A DNA stretch of 64,000 nt from Oscillospiraceae bacterium (lineage in GTDB: Bacteria > Bacillota > Clostridia > Oscillospirales > Oscillospiraceae): assembly GCA_021768185.1 (NCBI GenBank), contig JAETNP010000003.1, forward strand, positions 37,947 to 101,946, written 5' to 3'. A program made the translations under genes and the position numbers. Below are positions 1 to 8,188 of this stretch, piece by piece. The notes under the pieces are model-generated. The model worked only from the letters and a program-made list of their open reading frames with translations, searched no databases and had not been told where the DNA came from. Each line of letters opens with the position of its first letter. Position 1 is the first letter of the stretch.

Positions 1-1
1 C

Positions 2-556
2 TTACCCATGATTGCGCAGGGATTTGAATTCTTTGAAGATCCGGGTTGCCAGGAAGGATCCAATTCCACCCAGAATGCCGGAGCCGAAGAAGCCCACCGC
101 AACCCGCCACCCTTCGGACATGTACTGGGCAAAGGATGTCCATGCATTATTATCAATAAACCAGATACCCAGGCTTTCCGCAATCACCATCATGGATGCC
201 ATCAGTACCACACCCAGGCCGGTAGTCGTAACGGTGGTCAGCTTCTTTCCTGTGAGCAGGAAGTAAATGTCGGTGCACAAACCGGCAGCTACGGTAAAAC
301 AGGGAATGACCCAGGAGAAAAAGAACATGGGCAGAGAGCAAACCAGCGTCACAATGGTGCCCACGCCGAACTTTGGAACCTTGGCATAGGCAAGGGCAAT
401 GATCAAACCGAAGAACAGGCCGCAGGACAGGCAGCGGATTCCGGGGAATGCAACGCCCAGTACAACAGGCACGGTAATGCAGCTGACAAGGAGCATTGCT
501 GCTGCCATGATTGCCATAGATATGATCTGTTTGTTGGTAAAATACTTTTCTTTCAT
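2..556 (-). CDS. MptD/Trep_Strep-family ECF transporter S component
   Basis: A 184-residue, strongly hydrophobic protein with about five to six membrane segments and a short basic tail (ATRIFKEFKSLRNHG). Size, hydrophobicity and basic C-terminus fit the MptD/Trep_Strep family of putative energy-coupling-factor substrate-binding (S) subunits, which sit in the membrane and work with EcfA/EcfT modules. The substrate cannot be read from sequence. The ATG overlaps the cobN stop codon (ATGA), so the two are translationally coupled, and AAGGAG lies 6-7 nt upstream of the start. Last visible gene of the operon starting at the 6.1-kb promoter; more genes may follow outside the window. Being coupled to a CobN-type chelatase suggests the imported ligand is a tetrapyrrole or metal carrier (inference). 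Confidence 0.75.
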   Translation of the reverse strand: MKEKYFTNKQIISMAIMAAAMLLVSCITVPVVLGVAFPGIRCLSCGLFFGLIIALAYAKVPKFGVGTIVTLVCSLPMFFFSWVIPCFTVAAGLCTDIYFLLTGKKLTTVTTTGLGVVLMASMMVIAESLGIWFIDNNAWTSFAQYMSEGWRVAVGFFGSGILGGIGSFLATRIFKEFKSLRNHG

Positions 557-3500
557 AATGATTCTCCTTCTAAATCTTCTTCATAATTCATCAGCAGTTC
601 CATGAGCTGCTGTGCTTCTTCCTCCGTAGGCGTCCAGTAGTTTCGTTTTTCCGCTTCAAACAGCCTCCGGGTGATCTCCTGGGCAGCAAACCGGTTGTTT
701 TCCTCCAACCGCCTGCGCATCTGCTCATCAAAGATCAGCGTTTGCGCAGTTTCCTCCCACACCCGCTGATCGACTGCACCGGTGGTGGCAGACAGACCCA
801 CAAGGTACTGCACCCGGTCTGCGATCTTCTGTGCACCGTGGTATTCATGCTCCAGCATGGCATCGATCCATTTGGGATTCAGCGTTCTGGTGACCGCACC
901 CCTGGAAATCGCATGATGCGCCTGCTCCGTGCGAATGGCTTCCGTTGCCGTATTGGTGGTAAGAAGCTGAGGTTTTTCACCACGGATATTCTCCACTGCC
1001 TTGGCAAATCCCCCAAAGAACTCATAGTAATGGTCCAGATCGGTGATGTCGTACTCGTAGGTATCCTGTACCTGGCTGATCATCTCCACCTTGGACAGAA
1101 GCATTTCGTTGACCTTGGGGCATTTTATGCCGCGAACCATTCTGCCATAGGCACAGCTCATGTCGTTTGCGTAGGCACTTCCCAGTTCCGATTCCTCCGT
1201 CCACCGGCCGGTTTCCACCATAGTGGTAAGGCTTGTGCCATAGCTGCTCTCCGGCGGGCCAAAAATACGGAGGGTAGAAAGCATTTTTGCTTCGGCTTCC
1301 TCCATACCTTCAGAAAGAAGCCTTTTCTCAATGGCTTCGCTCTTTTCCCGAACCGCGTTTCCTTCCTCCGGAAGGGAACTGACCATCCGTACAGCATCGT
1401 CGATCATATCCACCAGATTGGGGAACAAATCCCGGAAGAATCCGCAGATCTCAATCATGGTGTCGATTCTGGGATGCTCCATTTCGCTGGCGGGAACGAT
1501 CTCCACGCTGGGGAACCAGGAACCCGGTTCGGATTTCACCCGGACACCCAGATACTCAAAAATCTGTCCCACGGTTTCTCCGCAGGTCTTTGCGGTTTCA
1601 AAGCCCCAGAGCACCACTCCCACGGATTTTGGATATTGGCCTGTGGCTTCCACCTGAAGGCGCAGGGTGTTGCGGGCGATGATTTTACCCCGTTCGATGG
1701 CAGAAACAGAGGGCAAGGTCAAAGGATTAAACTGATAGAGGTTCCTGCCGCTGGGATAGACTTCCGGATTTCGCAGAGAATCCGCAGAAAGACCGGCGTC
1801 GGCATAACCGCCATTCAGAGCATTCATCAGTCCGGTCAGCTCGTGATCCCCGGTGGTATTCTCCAAAATGGTTTTTGCCAGAGAAAATTGCGGAGCATAG
1901 GCTTCTTCCGCAGTTCCGGTTTCCACCCAGCTTTCCACGAGTTTCTTTGCCCGCTCATCCATTTGGCGCAGAAGCAGGCTTTCTTCCTTCAACAGCCCGC
2001 CATAGTCAAGCCCATTCTCTTCCGCAAGAACCCGGTTCAGTGCCTTCGTTTCTCCACGGTCATATCGCAAGGCGGCTGTAATCAAATTCACCTGTTCTTT
2101 CCGGGACATCGGGACTCCAAAGGTATGCAGGCCTACCGGAATCAGGCTGCGGGTCATGGCGGTAAGCCTTGCTTCAATGGCATTCAGGTCGCCGCCGCAG
2201 TCATCCCAGCCCTGTTCCTGGGCCTTTTGCCGGATCTTCTGCTCTATGGTCTGCTTTCGCTGGGGCTGGAGGAGCGATGCATCCGCCAGCTCCGAGAACA
2301 GATCGGCAATGGCCAGATACTCCCCGTAAAGTCCCGCGCTGTCTGCGGCGGGAGTCCCATAGCTGACCAGCGTCGCGCTTGAGCGGCGCTTGGCGATCAT
2401 CGCTTCGGAAGGGTTGCCCGTCTGATAGAGATAGAAATGGGGAAGGTTCCCCAGCAGGATATCCATATCGTCCCCGGCAGCAATTGCCTGTTCTTTCCCA
2501 CGCAGGAATTCCAGTGTGCCATGGGTACCTACATGGACAATGGCATCCTGGGTAAGCTGCATCCACTTATAAAAAGCCACATACTGGTGATGGGGCGGAA
2601 TGGATTTGTCATGGTAATTCTTAGTTTCATCTTCATGCAAGCCCCGGCTGGGCTGCAATGCAACGGTCACATTGCCAAAGCGCAACATCGGCAGGTAGAT
2701 ATGATCCCCGCTTGCGTTGACCGTTCCTGGGAAGGCACCCCAGTATTGCTCCACATCGGCGCGAAGCCGGGAATCTCCTTCCATCAGGCGCTTAAACTCT
2801 GTCCTTCCGATCATGACCCCCTGCTGATTCTTCCAGTTGGGGGAATTGACAACACCGCTTTCCAAAAAGGCTCCTGAGAGGTTTTCCGGGATTTCCCCAA
2901 CACAATAGCCATCTTCTGCCATTCGCAGGAGGATTTTGCGCACACTTTCAAAGGTGTCGAGATACGCGGCATTTCCAAGGTTGTGTTCCCCCGGCGGATA
3001 ATTATAAAGGATGAGAGCTACCCGCTTATCCCTGTTATCCTTCCTGCGTAAGGACAGCATCCCCTTGATCCGCGCTGCATACCGCTCCACTCTGTCAGGT
3101 ATGGCAACGATTGGAGAATAGGGTTTCTCCGGGTCTTCGTCTTTCGCGCACAGGATGGTAGGCTCAACACAGCCGTCACACTCCGGCAAAGTAACATTGG
3201 CGAGAAACTCCACCGGGGATACGCCCTGTTTTCCGTCCTTCCATTCCTGCAAAGGCTGCGTGAAAGCAGTAATGGGGTGGAAAACTGGCACATTGATTTC
3301 CCGGAACAGGTCAAAGGTCTTGTCCTCTGTCCCACCGATGGGGCCGCCATTAAAGCGAAACCAGACCAGGCTTACCAAAATATCTCCAAAAAATGTTCCG
3401 TCAGGGAACAGCAAGCTCCGCACAGCCGCAACATTTTTCATGCCGTCGCAGCTGATGGGTACCACATTCACATCCGGCTCCAGCGCCTCCACCAGGGCTT

Positions 3501-4269
3501 TTGTGGGTACTAGGCAATTTTCCAGATGCATTCCGTCATAGCTGATCAGTACCGCCGTTGGCTTGGCCGCATCATAGCCGTAATCGGACAAGTATTCCTT
3601 GAGGTCCGTGTATAGCTTCCGCATTTTGGGATGGCGAATGGCGGGGGAAGGCTCCCGCAGCGGAGGCAGGGGCTTTGGCAAACCACGAAGATGGCAATAG
3701 TTTTTTCCGAGAAACACCAGCAGGCGCTTTACATTTTCCTTGCCGTTGATACCCCAGTATCGGGTGACCTCAAACCATGCCCCCACATCCTTGTATACAA
3801 AGCCGGGCATCTGCTGCTTCAGCATGGCATCGATGTCGTCAAAATTGGTCTCTCCGGTGATATTTGCAAAGGCATTTGTGCCACTTGCACTGATTTTTTG
3901 GAACATGGGACCGTGAAAGAACTTGTCCGCGTCAAATATTCCCATACGGGTCAGCCCCATCAGTTCAAAGCTGCCTCCCAGCAGGGACGCAACTGTGGCC
4001 GTTCCCCTCCGGGTTGCTTCCAGAATCACCTGGATCAGCGGGTTCGTACCGCGAATATCCACCAGCACAAGATCCGCCTGCTCCATGCGGCGAACCTGCG
4101 CATCTCTGGTTCCGGGAGCAGCAATGACAGAAAGCGGAATGATATGTACCTGAAATCTATTCTGATACTCCTGATTCAGCTCCTGGGCCGCCTGGGCAAC
4201 CACGCTTCCCAAATTGGAGGAATCAATGAAGCATACGGAAATCTGTTTCTTTCCAAACACGGTTCTCAC
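553..4269 (-). CDS. cobN: CobN-type cobaltochelatase / magnesium-chelatase H-like large subunit
   Basis: A 1238-residue protein of the CobN/BchH family, full length for the family (about 1200-1300). These large subunits bind the tetrapyrrole and carry the metal-insertion site; the AAA+ and VWA subunits supply ATP-driven work. Family-typical segments include VHVGTHGTLEFLRGKEQA in the middle and NPKWIDAMLEHEYHGAQKIAD near the C-terminus. Two start codons are possible: GTG at 4269, or GTG at 4260, which has GAGGTGAG at better spacing. It lies 1 nt after the VWA gene and overlaps the downstream transporter gene. No cobalamin-synthesis genes are nearby, so cobalt insertion into hydrogenobyrinate is not the only option; other metals or tetrapyrroles, or metal removal, are possible (inference). 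Confidence 0.9.
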   Translation of the reverse strand: MRTVFGKKQISVCFIDSSNLGSVVAQAAQELNQEYQNRFQVHIIPLSVIAAPGTRDAQVRRMEQADLVLVDIRGTNPLIQVILEATRRGTATVASLLGGSFELMGLTRMGIFDADKFFHGPMFQKISASGTNAFANITGETNFDDIDAMLKQQMPGFVYKDVGAWFEVTRYWGINGKENVKRLLVFLGKNYCHLRGLPKPLPPLREPSPAIRHPKMRKLYTDLKEYLSDYGYDAAKPTAVLISYDGMHLENCLVPTKALVEALEPDVNVVPISCDGMKNVAAVRSLLFPDGTFFGDILVSLVWFRFNGGPIGGTEDKTFDLFREINVPVFHPITAFTQPLQEWKDGKQGVSPVEFLANVTLPECDGCVEPTILCAKDEDPEKPYSPIVAIPDRVERYAARIKGMLSLRRKDNRDKRVALILYNYPPGEHNLGNAAYLDTFESVRKILLRMAEDGYCVGEIPENLSGAFLESGVVNSPNWKNQQGVMIGRTEFKRLMEGDSRLRADVEQYWGAFPGTVNASGDHIYLPMLRFGNVTVALQPSRGLHEDETKNYHDKSIPPHHQYVAFYKWMQLTQDAIVHVGTHGTLEFLRGKEQAIAAGDDMDILLGNLPHFYLYQTGNPSEAMIAKRRSSATLVSYGTPAADSAGLYGEYLAIADLFSELADASLLQPQRKQTIEQKIRQKAQEQGWDDCGGDLNAIEARLTAMTRSLIPVGLHTFGVPMSRKEQVNLITAALRYDRGETKALNRVLAEENGLDYGGLLKEESLLLRQMDERAKKLVESWVETGTAEEAYAPQFSLAKTILENTTGDHELTGLMNALNGGYADAGLSADSLRNPEVYPSGRNLYQFNPLTLPSVSAIERGKIIARNTLRLQVEATGQYPKSVGVVLWGFETAKTCGETVGQIFEYLGVRVKSEPGSWFPSVEIVPASEMEHPRIDTMIEICGFFRDLFPNLVDMIDDAVRMVSSLPEEGNAVREKSEAIEKRLLSEGMEEAEAKMLSTLRIFGPPESSYGTSLTTMVETGRWTEESELGSAYANDMSCAYGRMVRGIKCPKVNEMLLSKVEMISQVQDTYEYDITDLDHYYEFFGGFAKAVENIRGEKPQLLTTNTATEAIRTEQAHHAISRGAVTRTLNPKWIDAMLEHEYHGAQKIADRVQYLVGLSATTGAVDQRVWEETAQTLIFDEQMRRRLEENNRFAAQEITRRLFEAEKRNYWTPTEEEAQQLMELLMNYEEDLEGESL

Positions 4270-4270
4270 C

Positions 4271-4906
4271 TCAAATTCTGAATACAGTGTTCAATGTTTC
4301 CCGCATGGCATCTTCCCGAATATCGTCGATGGGCATATATACCGCCCCAAGACGATCTGCCAGTTTCCTTGCCGTACCCATGGAGAAGATGCTGCTCTTT
4401 TCCGCGTCCACAAGGAGAATCTTTGCCCCGTGCCGGCGCGCGTTTTCTCCAAAGCGTTCAATCTCTGCTTCAGGGTTTTCCATTCCCTTTCGGGAGTATT
4501 TTCCGTCAGATACCAAAACGAACAAGGTGGGCATTTGGCCTGAGTGCTCCATGAGCTGCTGACCTTTGGCAAGGGCATCCAGCAAAGGCGTCTTTCCACC
4601 GGTTTGAAGGGACTTGAGCCGTTCATAGGCCAGCTCCTGTGAGGTCGTTGGAGGCAGCACAATCTTCGCTTCTTCTCCACCGAAGGCAATCAAAGAAACG
4701 GTATCACGGCATACATAGGCATCTTCCAGAAGAGAAAATACACAGCCCTTGGCGACTTCAATTTTTCTCTTTGCCAGCATGGAACCGCTGGAATCCACCA
4801 AAAAGACAATGTTCGTTCCAACCCTGTGGGAAAGGACCTGCCAGCGGATATTTTCCGGAGAAATGCCGTTTTCCGTTCCTTCCCCGGAAGAAGCCTGGGC
4901 CGTCAC
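4271..4906 (-). CDS. VWA-domain part of a ChlD/BchD-like chelatase subunit (separated fragment)
   Basis: 211 residues forming a von Willebrand A domain with the MIDAS motif DSSGS (D38, S40, S42 counted from the GTG at 4906), a TPLLDAL segment and LVSDG. In most Clostridia this domain is the C-terminal half of a single ChlI-ChlD fusion of about 620-680 residues. Here the AAA+ half ends at 5077 in another frame, and the reading frame of this half is closed upstream by TAG at 4934-4936. The GTG at 4906 has no recognisable ribosome site, so I doubt it is an authentic start. More likely this is the 3' part of a chlD gene that needs a frameshift and has a nonsense codon. It ends 1 nt before cobN. 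Confidence 0.7.
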   Translation of the reverse strand: MTAQASSGEGTENGISPENIRWQVLSHRVGTNIVFLVDSSGSMLAKRKIEVAKGCVFSLLEDAYVCRDTVSLIAFGGEEAKIVLPPTTSQELAYERLKSLQTGGKTPLLDALAKGQQLMEHSGQMPTLFVLVSDGKYSRKGMENPEAEIERFGENARRHGAKILLVDAEKSSIFSMGTARKLADRLGAVYMPIDDIREDAMRETLNTVFRI

Positions 4907-4933
4907 ACTTTGCAGGATATGGGGTTTTCCGCT

Positions 4934-5080
4934 CTAATTCTGCCGGGATGCGCCTACACACCTGCCCCGGCTCTGGTTTTCTTCCGTACGGATTCGTTTG
5001 CCGGAGGTGCTGCGGGATTTCTTTATGGATTCAACTGCCAGTTTGCGTGCATCAAACTCCGCAATTGGGGCTTCCATCAT
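4934..5080 (-). other. ChlD linker segment in -1 frame, ending at an in-frame TAG
   Basis: Reading on from the AAA+ gene after a -1 frame change at 5113-5119 gives an acidic/Gln linker, then SRSTSGKRIRTEENQSRGR. This matches the Arg/Ser-rich S-G-R...SRGRY segment that ChlD/BchD proteins carry between their AAA+ and VWA halves. The frame then meets TAG (4934-4936) and continues, in the same frame, straight into the VWA domain. So only one frame change and one nonsense codon separate this locus from a complete ChlID fusion. An ATG at 5080 overlaps the TGA of the AAA+ gene (ATGA), so stop-start reinitiation is an alternative to frameshifting; no ribosome site is obvious. Confidence 0.6.
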
Positions 5081-6048
5081 CGGCAGGCCGCCTCGTTGGT
5101 CTGCCTCTTCGTTTTTCCCTCCTGCAGCTCCTGCTCCGGCTGCTGCCCGGCAGCCTTTCGGAGCATATCCTCTGTCAGATGCTTGTCCTCAAAGGGGCGG
5201 CGCTTCAGCCGGTGAGGGAGCGCGAATCTCGCCGCTTCCAGCACATCCTCCTGTGTGATTTCGGCTCTGCCCTCCAGTGCGGCCACAGCACATGCCGTTT
5301 TCATAATGGTAATATCAGCCCGGTAGCCGGAAATGCCCAGATTGGCACACAAAAGCGCAGTATACTCCACGATTTCATCCGTCAGTTCAATCCGTCCGGA
5401 AAGCTCCCTGGCTGTTTTCAGGGACTGGGCAAGGTCTTCGGTTTCCTCCTGGTAGCTTTTCAGGAAGCGCTCCGGATCACGCTCAAAAGCCATTCTGCGG
5501 CGGATCACCTCTGCCCGCTCCTGGGCAGTCAGGGAACTGGTAATGCCCACACTGAGACCAAAGCGATCCAGAAGTTGGGGACGAAGTGTCCCTTCCTCCG
5601 GATTCATGGTTCCCACAAGGGCGAATCTGGCACTGTGGGTCACGGAAACGCCGTCCCGTTCCACATGGTTTACGCCTGTGGCTGCCGAATCCAGCAGGAC
5701 ATCCACAAGGTGATCGTCCAAAAGATTTATCTCATCCACATAGAGAATGCCGCCGTCTGCTTCCTGCAAAAGTCCCGGTTCAAACTGCTTTTCTCCATTT
5801 TTCATCACTTTGCTGATGTTGATGGTACCAACTACCCGGTCTTCGCTGGCGCTGACCGGCAGTTCCACAATCCTGCCATGGTCCAGCAGTTCTGCCAATC
5901 CCCGGACGGCCGTGGTCTTTGCGGTGCCTTTTTCGCCCTGAATCAACACGCCGCCTATGGATGGCTCAACCACATTCAGCATCAGAGCTTTTTTCATATC
6001 CTCCTGCCCAACCAATGCGGCAAAGGGATAGATATATCGTTTTTCCAT
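5077..6048 (-). CDS. ChlI/BchI/CobS-like AAA+ chelatase ATPase
   Basis: A 323-residue AAA+ ATPase of the Mg/Co-chelatase type. Walker [10 protein letters not shown] is at 38-46, Walker B ILYVDEIN at 101-108, sensor [10 protein letters not shown] near 144-153 and the arginine-finger region RPQLLDRFG at 156-164. A helical lid follows ([19 protein letters not shown], then [14 protein letters not shown]). It supplies ATP hydrolysis to the CobN large subunit. GGGAG lies 7 nt before the ATG. First gene of the chelatase operon, behind the operator-bearing promoter at 6078-6124. Its last 11 codons lie after the slippery site, so it may be the unshifted product of a chlID gene giving both small and medium chelatase subunits. 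Confidence 0.85.
   Translation of the reverse strand: MEKRYIYPFAALVGQEDMKKALMLNVVEPSIGGVLIQGEKGTAKTTAVRGLAELLDHGRIVELPVSASEDRVVGTINISKVMKNGEKQFEPGLLQEADGGILYVDEINLLDDHLVDVLLDSAATGVNHVERDGVSVTHSARFALVGTMNPEEGTLRPQLLDRFGLSVGITSSLTAQERAEVIRRRMAFERDPERFLKSYQEETEDLAQSLKTARELSGRIELTDEIVEYTALLCANLGISGYRADITIMKTACAVAALEGRAEITQEDVLEAARFALPHRLKRRPFEDKHLTEDMLRKAAGQQPEQELQEGKTKRQTNEAACR
5113..5119 (-). promoter_or_regulatory. Candidate -1 ribosomal frameshift site (G GGA AAA) in the chlD-like gene
   Basis: In the zero frame of the AAA+ gene the codons GAG GGA AAA ACG form the slippery heptamer G GGA AAA. A -1 slip re-pairs as GGG AAA and enters the frame of the ChlD linker. An internal AGGAG (5128-5132) lies 8 nt upstream, the position where anti-SD pairing stimulates -1 slips. 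A GGCAG...CTGCC inverted repeat starts 7 nt downstream. Without slipping, translation stops 11 codons later (TGA 5077-5079), giving a ChlI-like small subunit. A one-base sequencing deletion in the A-run would look the same. Confidence 0.5.
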
Positions 6049-6077
6049 AATACAACTCCCTTTTTCTGTGTCAGATG

Positions 6078-6124
6078 ATTATAGCATTTTTGAAAATCTG
6101 CCGCAAGCCCCCCCGAGGGATGTT
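6078..6124 (-). promoter_or_regulatory. Promoter with GC-rich operator (site 1) for the chelatase operon
   Basis: On the minus strand: AACATCCCTCGGGGGGGCTT (6105-6124), -35 TTGCGG (6101-6106), 17-bp spacer, -10 TATAAT (6078-6083). The C of CTT is 24 nt before the -10. The operator abuts the -35 box, a position used by class II activators or by occluding repressors. The same unit recurs seven more times up to 22.6 kb. Confidence 0.75.
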
Positions 6125-6156
6125 TTTCTGACATTTCATGTAATTTAGAGGAAAGA

Positions 6157-6202
6157 AAGGCCCCCCCGGGGGACTTGCGGCAGAACGATCCGACGCTATA
6201 AT
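6157..6202 (+). promoter_or_regulatory. Divergent promoter with GC-rich operator (site 2)
   Basis: GGCCCCCCCGGGGGACTT is followed by -35 TTGCGG (6175-6180), a 16-bp spacer and -10 TATAAT (6197-6202). With site 1 it forms a near-perfect inverted repeat: the arms, ending in GCAAG/CTTGC and TCTGCCG/CGGCAGA, mirror each other over 6097-6190. It drives the lipoprotein/permease/methyltransferase genes. Confidence 0.7.
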
Positions 6203-6236
6203 GTAACTGATTAAATAAAGAAAGTGAGGAAACACA

Positions 6237-6533
6237 ATGAAGAAAACGCTATCTATTTTGCTGGTTCTGGTTATGGTGCTGACCATGTTTGCAGGCTGTG
6301 GAAACAACGGGCAGACCACACCCACCGGCACTGCAACCGAACCAACTGCTAATGTAGTTGACTACGCAAACGCCACCGTAATTCTCTATTCCGGCAACGT
6401 CCGGGGCAATGTGGAGGTTTACTCCCAGATCGCAGCTGCCAAAGCACTTTATTCTGCCCCGGCTCCTTCCGGGGGACCCCATTGCCTATCTCACCGGATT
6501 TGCGGAGGAGGACATGACGCCCGCACAGTATGA
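6237..6533 (+). pseudogene. 3'-truncated lipoprotein gene fused out of frame to a permease gene
   Basis: The first 69 or so codons are a good secreted lipoprotein: MKKTLSILLVLVMVLTMFAGC has a lipobox with Cys21 and is followed by a Thr-rich linker. Next comes ATVILYSGNVRGNVEVYSQ, which resembles the first beta-strand of UshA/5'-nucleotidase-type metallophosphatases (tentative). After KALY (about 6445) the reading frame enters sequence that in another frame encodes an Opp-type permease, and it stops 30 codons later. The gene has therefore lost its 3' end at a recombination or assembly junction. GTGAGG precedes the ATG. It lies directly behind operator site 2, so this lipoprotein was the first member of that transcription unit. 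Confidence 0.6.
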
Positions 6534-7362
6534 GACCTACCGCGCCGCGCTGCACCTGGACGAAAGTACCGGTATGCAGTTTTTGTACTATCTCCGCTCC
6601 CTGCTGGACGGCACCCTGGGATACTCCTTCAAAAAGGACGCGGTGGTATCCTCCCTGATTTGGGAGCGGCTGGGTTATACGCTGCAGATCACTCTGCCAG
6701 CCGTGGCGCTCTCCACCCTCGCCGGTCTGGCCTGGGGCCTGCGCTGCGGTTATCGGAGCGGCGTGCCTGTGGACATGGCATCCACCGTCGCGCTGATCAT
6801 CCTCAACGCCGTTCCCACCTTTCTGATCGGACTGCTGCTGATGATTTTCTTCTGCTTTCAGCACCGGTGGTTTCCCTACACGGGACTCAGTTCTCCGGAA
6901 GCCACGGCGGGGAGCGCCTGGCTGGCGGACCGCATGCGCCATCTCGTCCTTCCCGTGCTGACCCTCACCCTGGCCTCGCTGCCATCCCGGTATCTGCTGA
7001 TGCGGAACACAGCGAAGAAGATCGCGGAGGAGAAGTATGTGCTGTACGCCCGGCAGAGGGGACTGCCGGATCGAACCATCCGCTTCAGCTGTCTGCTGAA
7101 AAACATCGCCCCCCAGTTTGTCACCATGACGGGCATGAGCGTGGGCAGCTGCATCGGCGGGTCGCTGGTGGTGGAAAATCTGTTTTCCATCAAGGGAATG
7201 GGAAAACTGCTGACGGAGGCGGTCAATACGCTGGACTATCCGCTGATGCAGGGGATCCTCTTTGTTACGGCACTGATCATGGCGCTCTCTATTGTGGTGA
7301 CGGATGTGATCTGCGTGTTGATCGACCCAAAGGTCAGATGGGGGGAATACATTGAGAAGTAG
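6409..7362 (+). CDS. Opp/Dpp/Nik-type ABC transporter permease (B type), N-terminally truncated
   Basis: A BPD-transporter inner-membrane component. Authentic family sequence begins at FILPRLLPGDPIAYLTGF, the end of the first membrane helix and start of the periplasmic loop. The preceding codons come from the truncated lipoprotein gene read in another frame, so TM1 is missing. The rest is normal, with permease helices and the EAA-type loop region NTAKKIAEEKYVLYARQRGL. It ends in DVICVLIDPKVRWGEYIEK as in DppB/NikB. ATG 6409 gives the longest product; ATG 6514, with GGAGGA just upstream, could initiate a shorter one. The next gene overlaps by 11 bp. Whether the protein inserts correctly without TM1 is doubtful. 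Confidence 0.7.
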   Translation: MWRFTPRSQLPKHFILPRLLPGDPIAYLTGFAEEDMTPAQYETYRAALHLDESTGMQFLYYLRSLLDGTLGYSFKKDAVVSSLIWERLGYTLQITLPAVALSTLAGLAWGLRCGYRSGVPVDMASTVALIILNAVPTFLIGLLLMIFFCFQHRWFPYTGLSSPEATAGSAWLADRMRHLVLPVLTLTLASLPSRYLLMRNTAKKIAEEKYVLYARQRGLPDRTIRFSCLLKNIAPQFVTMTGMSVGSCIGGSLVVENLFSIKGMGKLLTEAVNTLDYPLMQGILFVTALIMALSIVVTDVICVLIDPKVRWGEYIEK

Positions 7363-8164
7363 ACGTATGATCCCGCTGGCCGCCGGCGTGATCCTGCTGG
7401 CCGGATTCCTGCTGATGGCGTCAGCGCCGGAACTGCTGACCAGCTACGGCGTCAAGGAGATGTTCCGGGCCTGGGAGCCAGCTTCCCGTGAGCACCTTCT
7501 GGGAACCAATGCCCTGGGATATGATATTTTCACAGAGCTTGTCTACGGGACGCGGGAGACGCTGTTCGTCGGCACGGTCAGCAGCGTCCTGACCCTGCTG
7601 CTGGGAACGGCCATCGGAACGCTGGCGGCCTATCCGGGCGTGCTGGGCCGGTTTTTCAATGGCGTGATGAACGTCTTTGTCCTGCTGCCGCGGCTGGTCA
7701 CGCTGATCGTCCTGGCCTCCTTCCTGGGGACTTCCGACTGGAACCTCATTATGCTGATTGGAACCTTCAGCTGGGTGGGGACCGCCAGAAACGTCCGCGC
7801 CAAGGTGATCCACATCAATGAGCAGCCCTTTATTGAGTGCTGCGTTATCCAGGGATACAGCCGGGGGCACATTATTTTGCACCATATCCTGCCAAATCTG
7901 TACGATGTGTTGATCTCCCGCTTCCTGCTGGGGGTCAACAGCTGCATCATGATGGAATCTACCCTGAGCTTTCTCGGCCTGGGGGATCTGTACCATCCCA
8001 CCTGGGGGACGATGATCAACTTTGCCTATAAGCGGGGCGCGTTCATCCGGCAAGCATACAACTATCTGTTAGTTCCCGGCGTCTGCATCATGCTGCTGTC
8101 CCTCTCCTTCTATTTTATCAGCATTTTCTTTGAAATGAGGACGGAGGCCATCCAGGAATCCTGA
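7352..8164 (+). CDS. Opp/Dpp/Nik-type ABC transporter permease (C type)
   Basis: A 270-residue inner-membrane permease of the DppC/NikC type with about six helices. It has the family segments HLLGTNALGYDIFTELVYG near the N-terminus and ESTLSFLGLGDLYHPTWG near the C-terminus. The start is TTG at 7352 behind GGGGG, overlapping the upstream permease gene; an ATG five codons downstream is possible. Partner of the truncated B-type permease. No ATPase or binding-protein gene accompanies this pair, so it either borrows ATPases from the complete transporter on the other strand or is a remnant. Confidence 0.8.
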   Translation: MRSRRMIPLAAGVILLAGFLLMASAPELLTSYGVKEMFRAWEPASREHLLGTNALGYDIFTELVYGTRETLFVGTVSSVLTLLLGTAIGTLAAYPGVLGRFFNGVMNVFVLLPRLVTLIVLASFLGTSDWNLIMLIGTFSWVGTARNVRAKVIHINEQPFIECCVIQGYSRGHIILHHILPNLYDVLISRFLLGVNSCIMMESTLSFLGLGDLYHPTWGTMINFAYKRGAFIRQAYNYLLVPGVCIMLLSLSFYFISIFFEMRTEAIQES

Positions 8165-8188
8165 GAAGGACAAAGGAGGAAAATTAAG

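Noticed and set aside
742..2382. 546-codon open frame on the plus strand opposite cobN
   Set aside because: Antisense shadow of a GC-rich gene: low-complexity His/Gly/Arg-rich product, no ribosome site, and cobN in the other frame is a clear full-length family member. The same applies to long plus-strand frames opposite the SBP, the subtilisin and the SLH genes.
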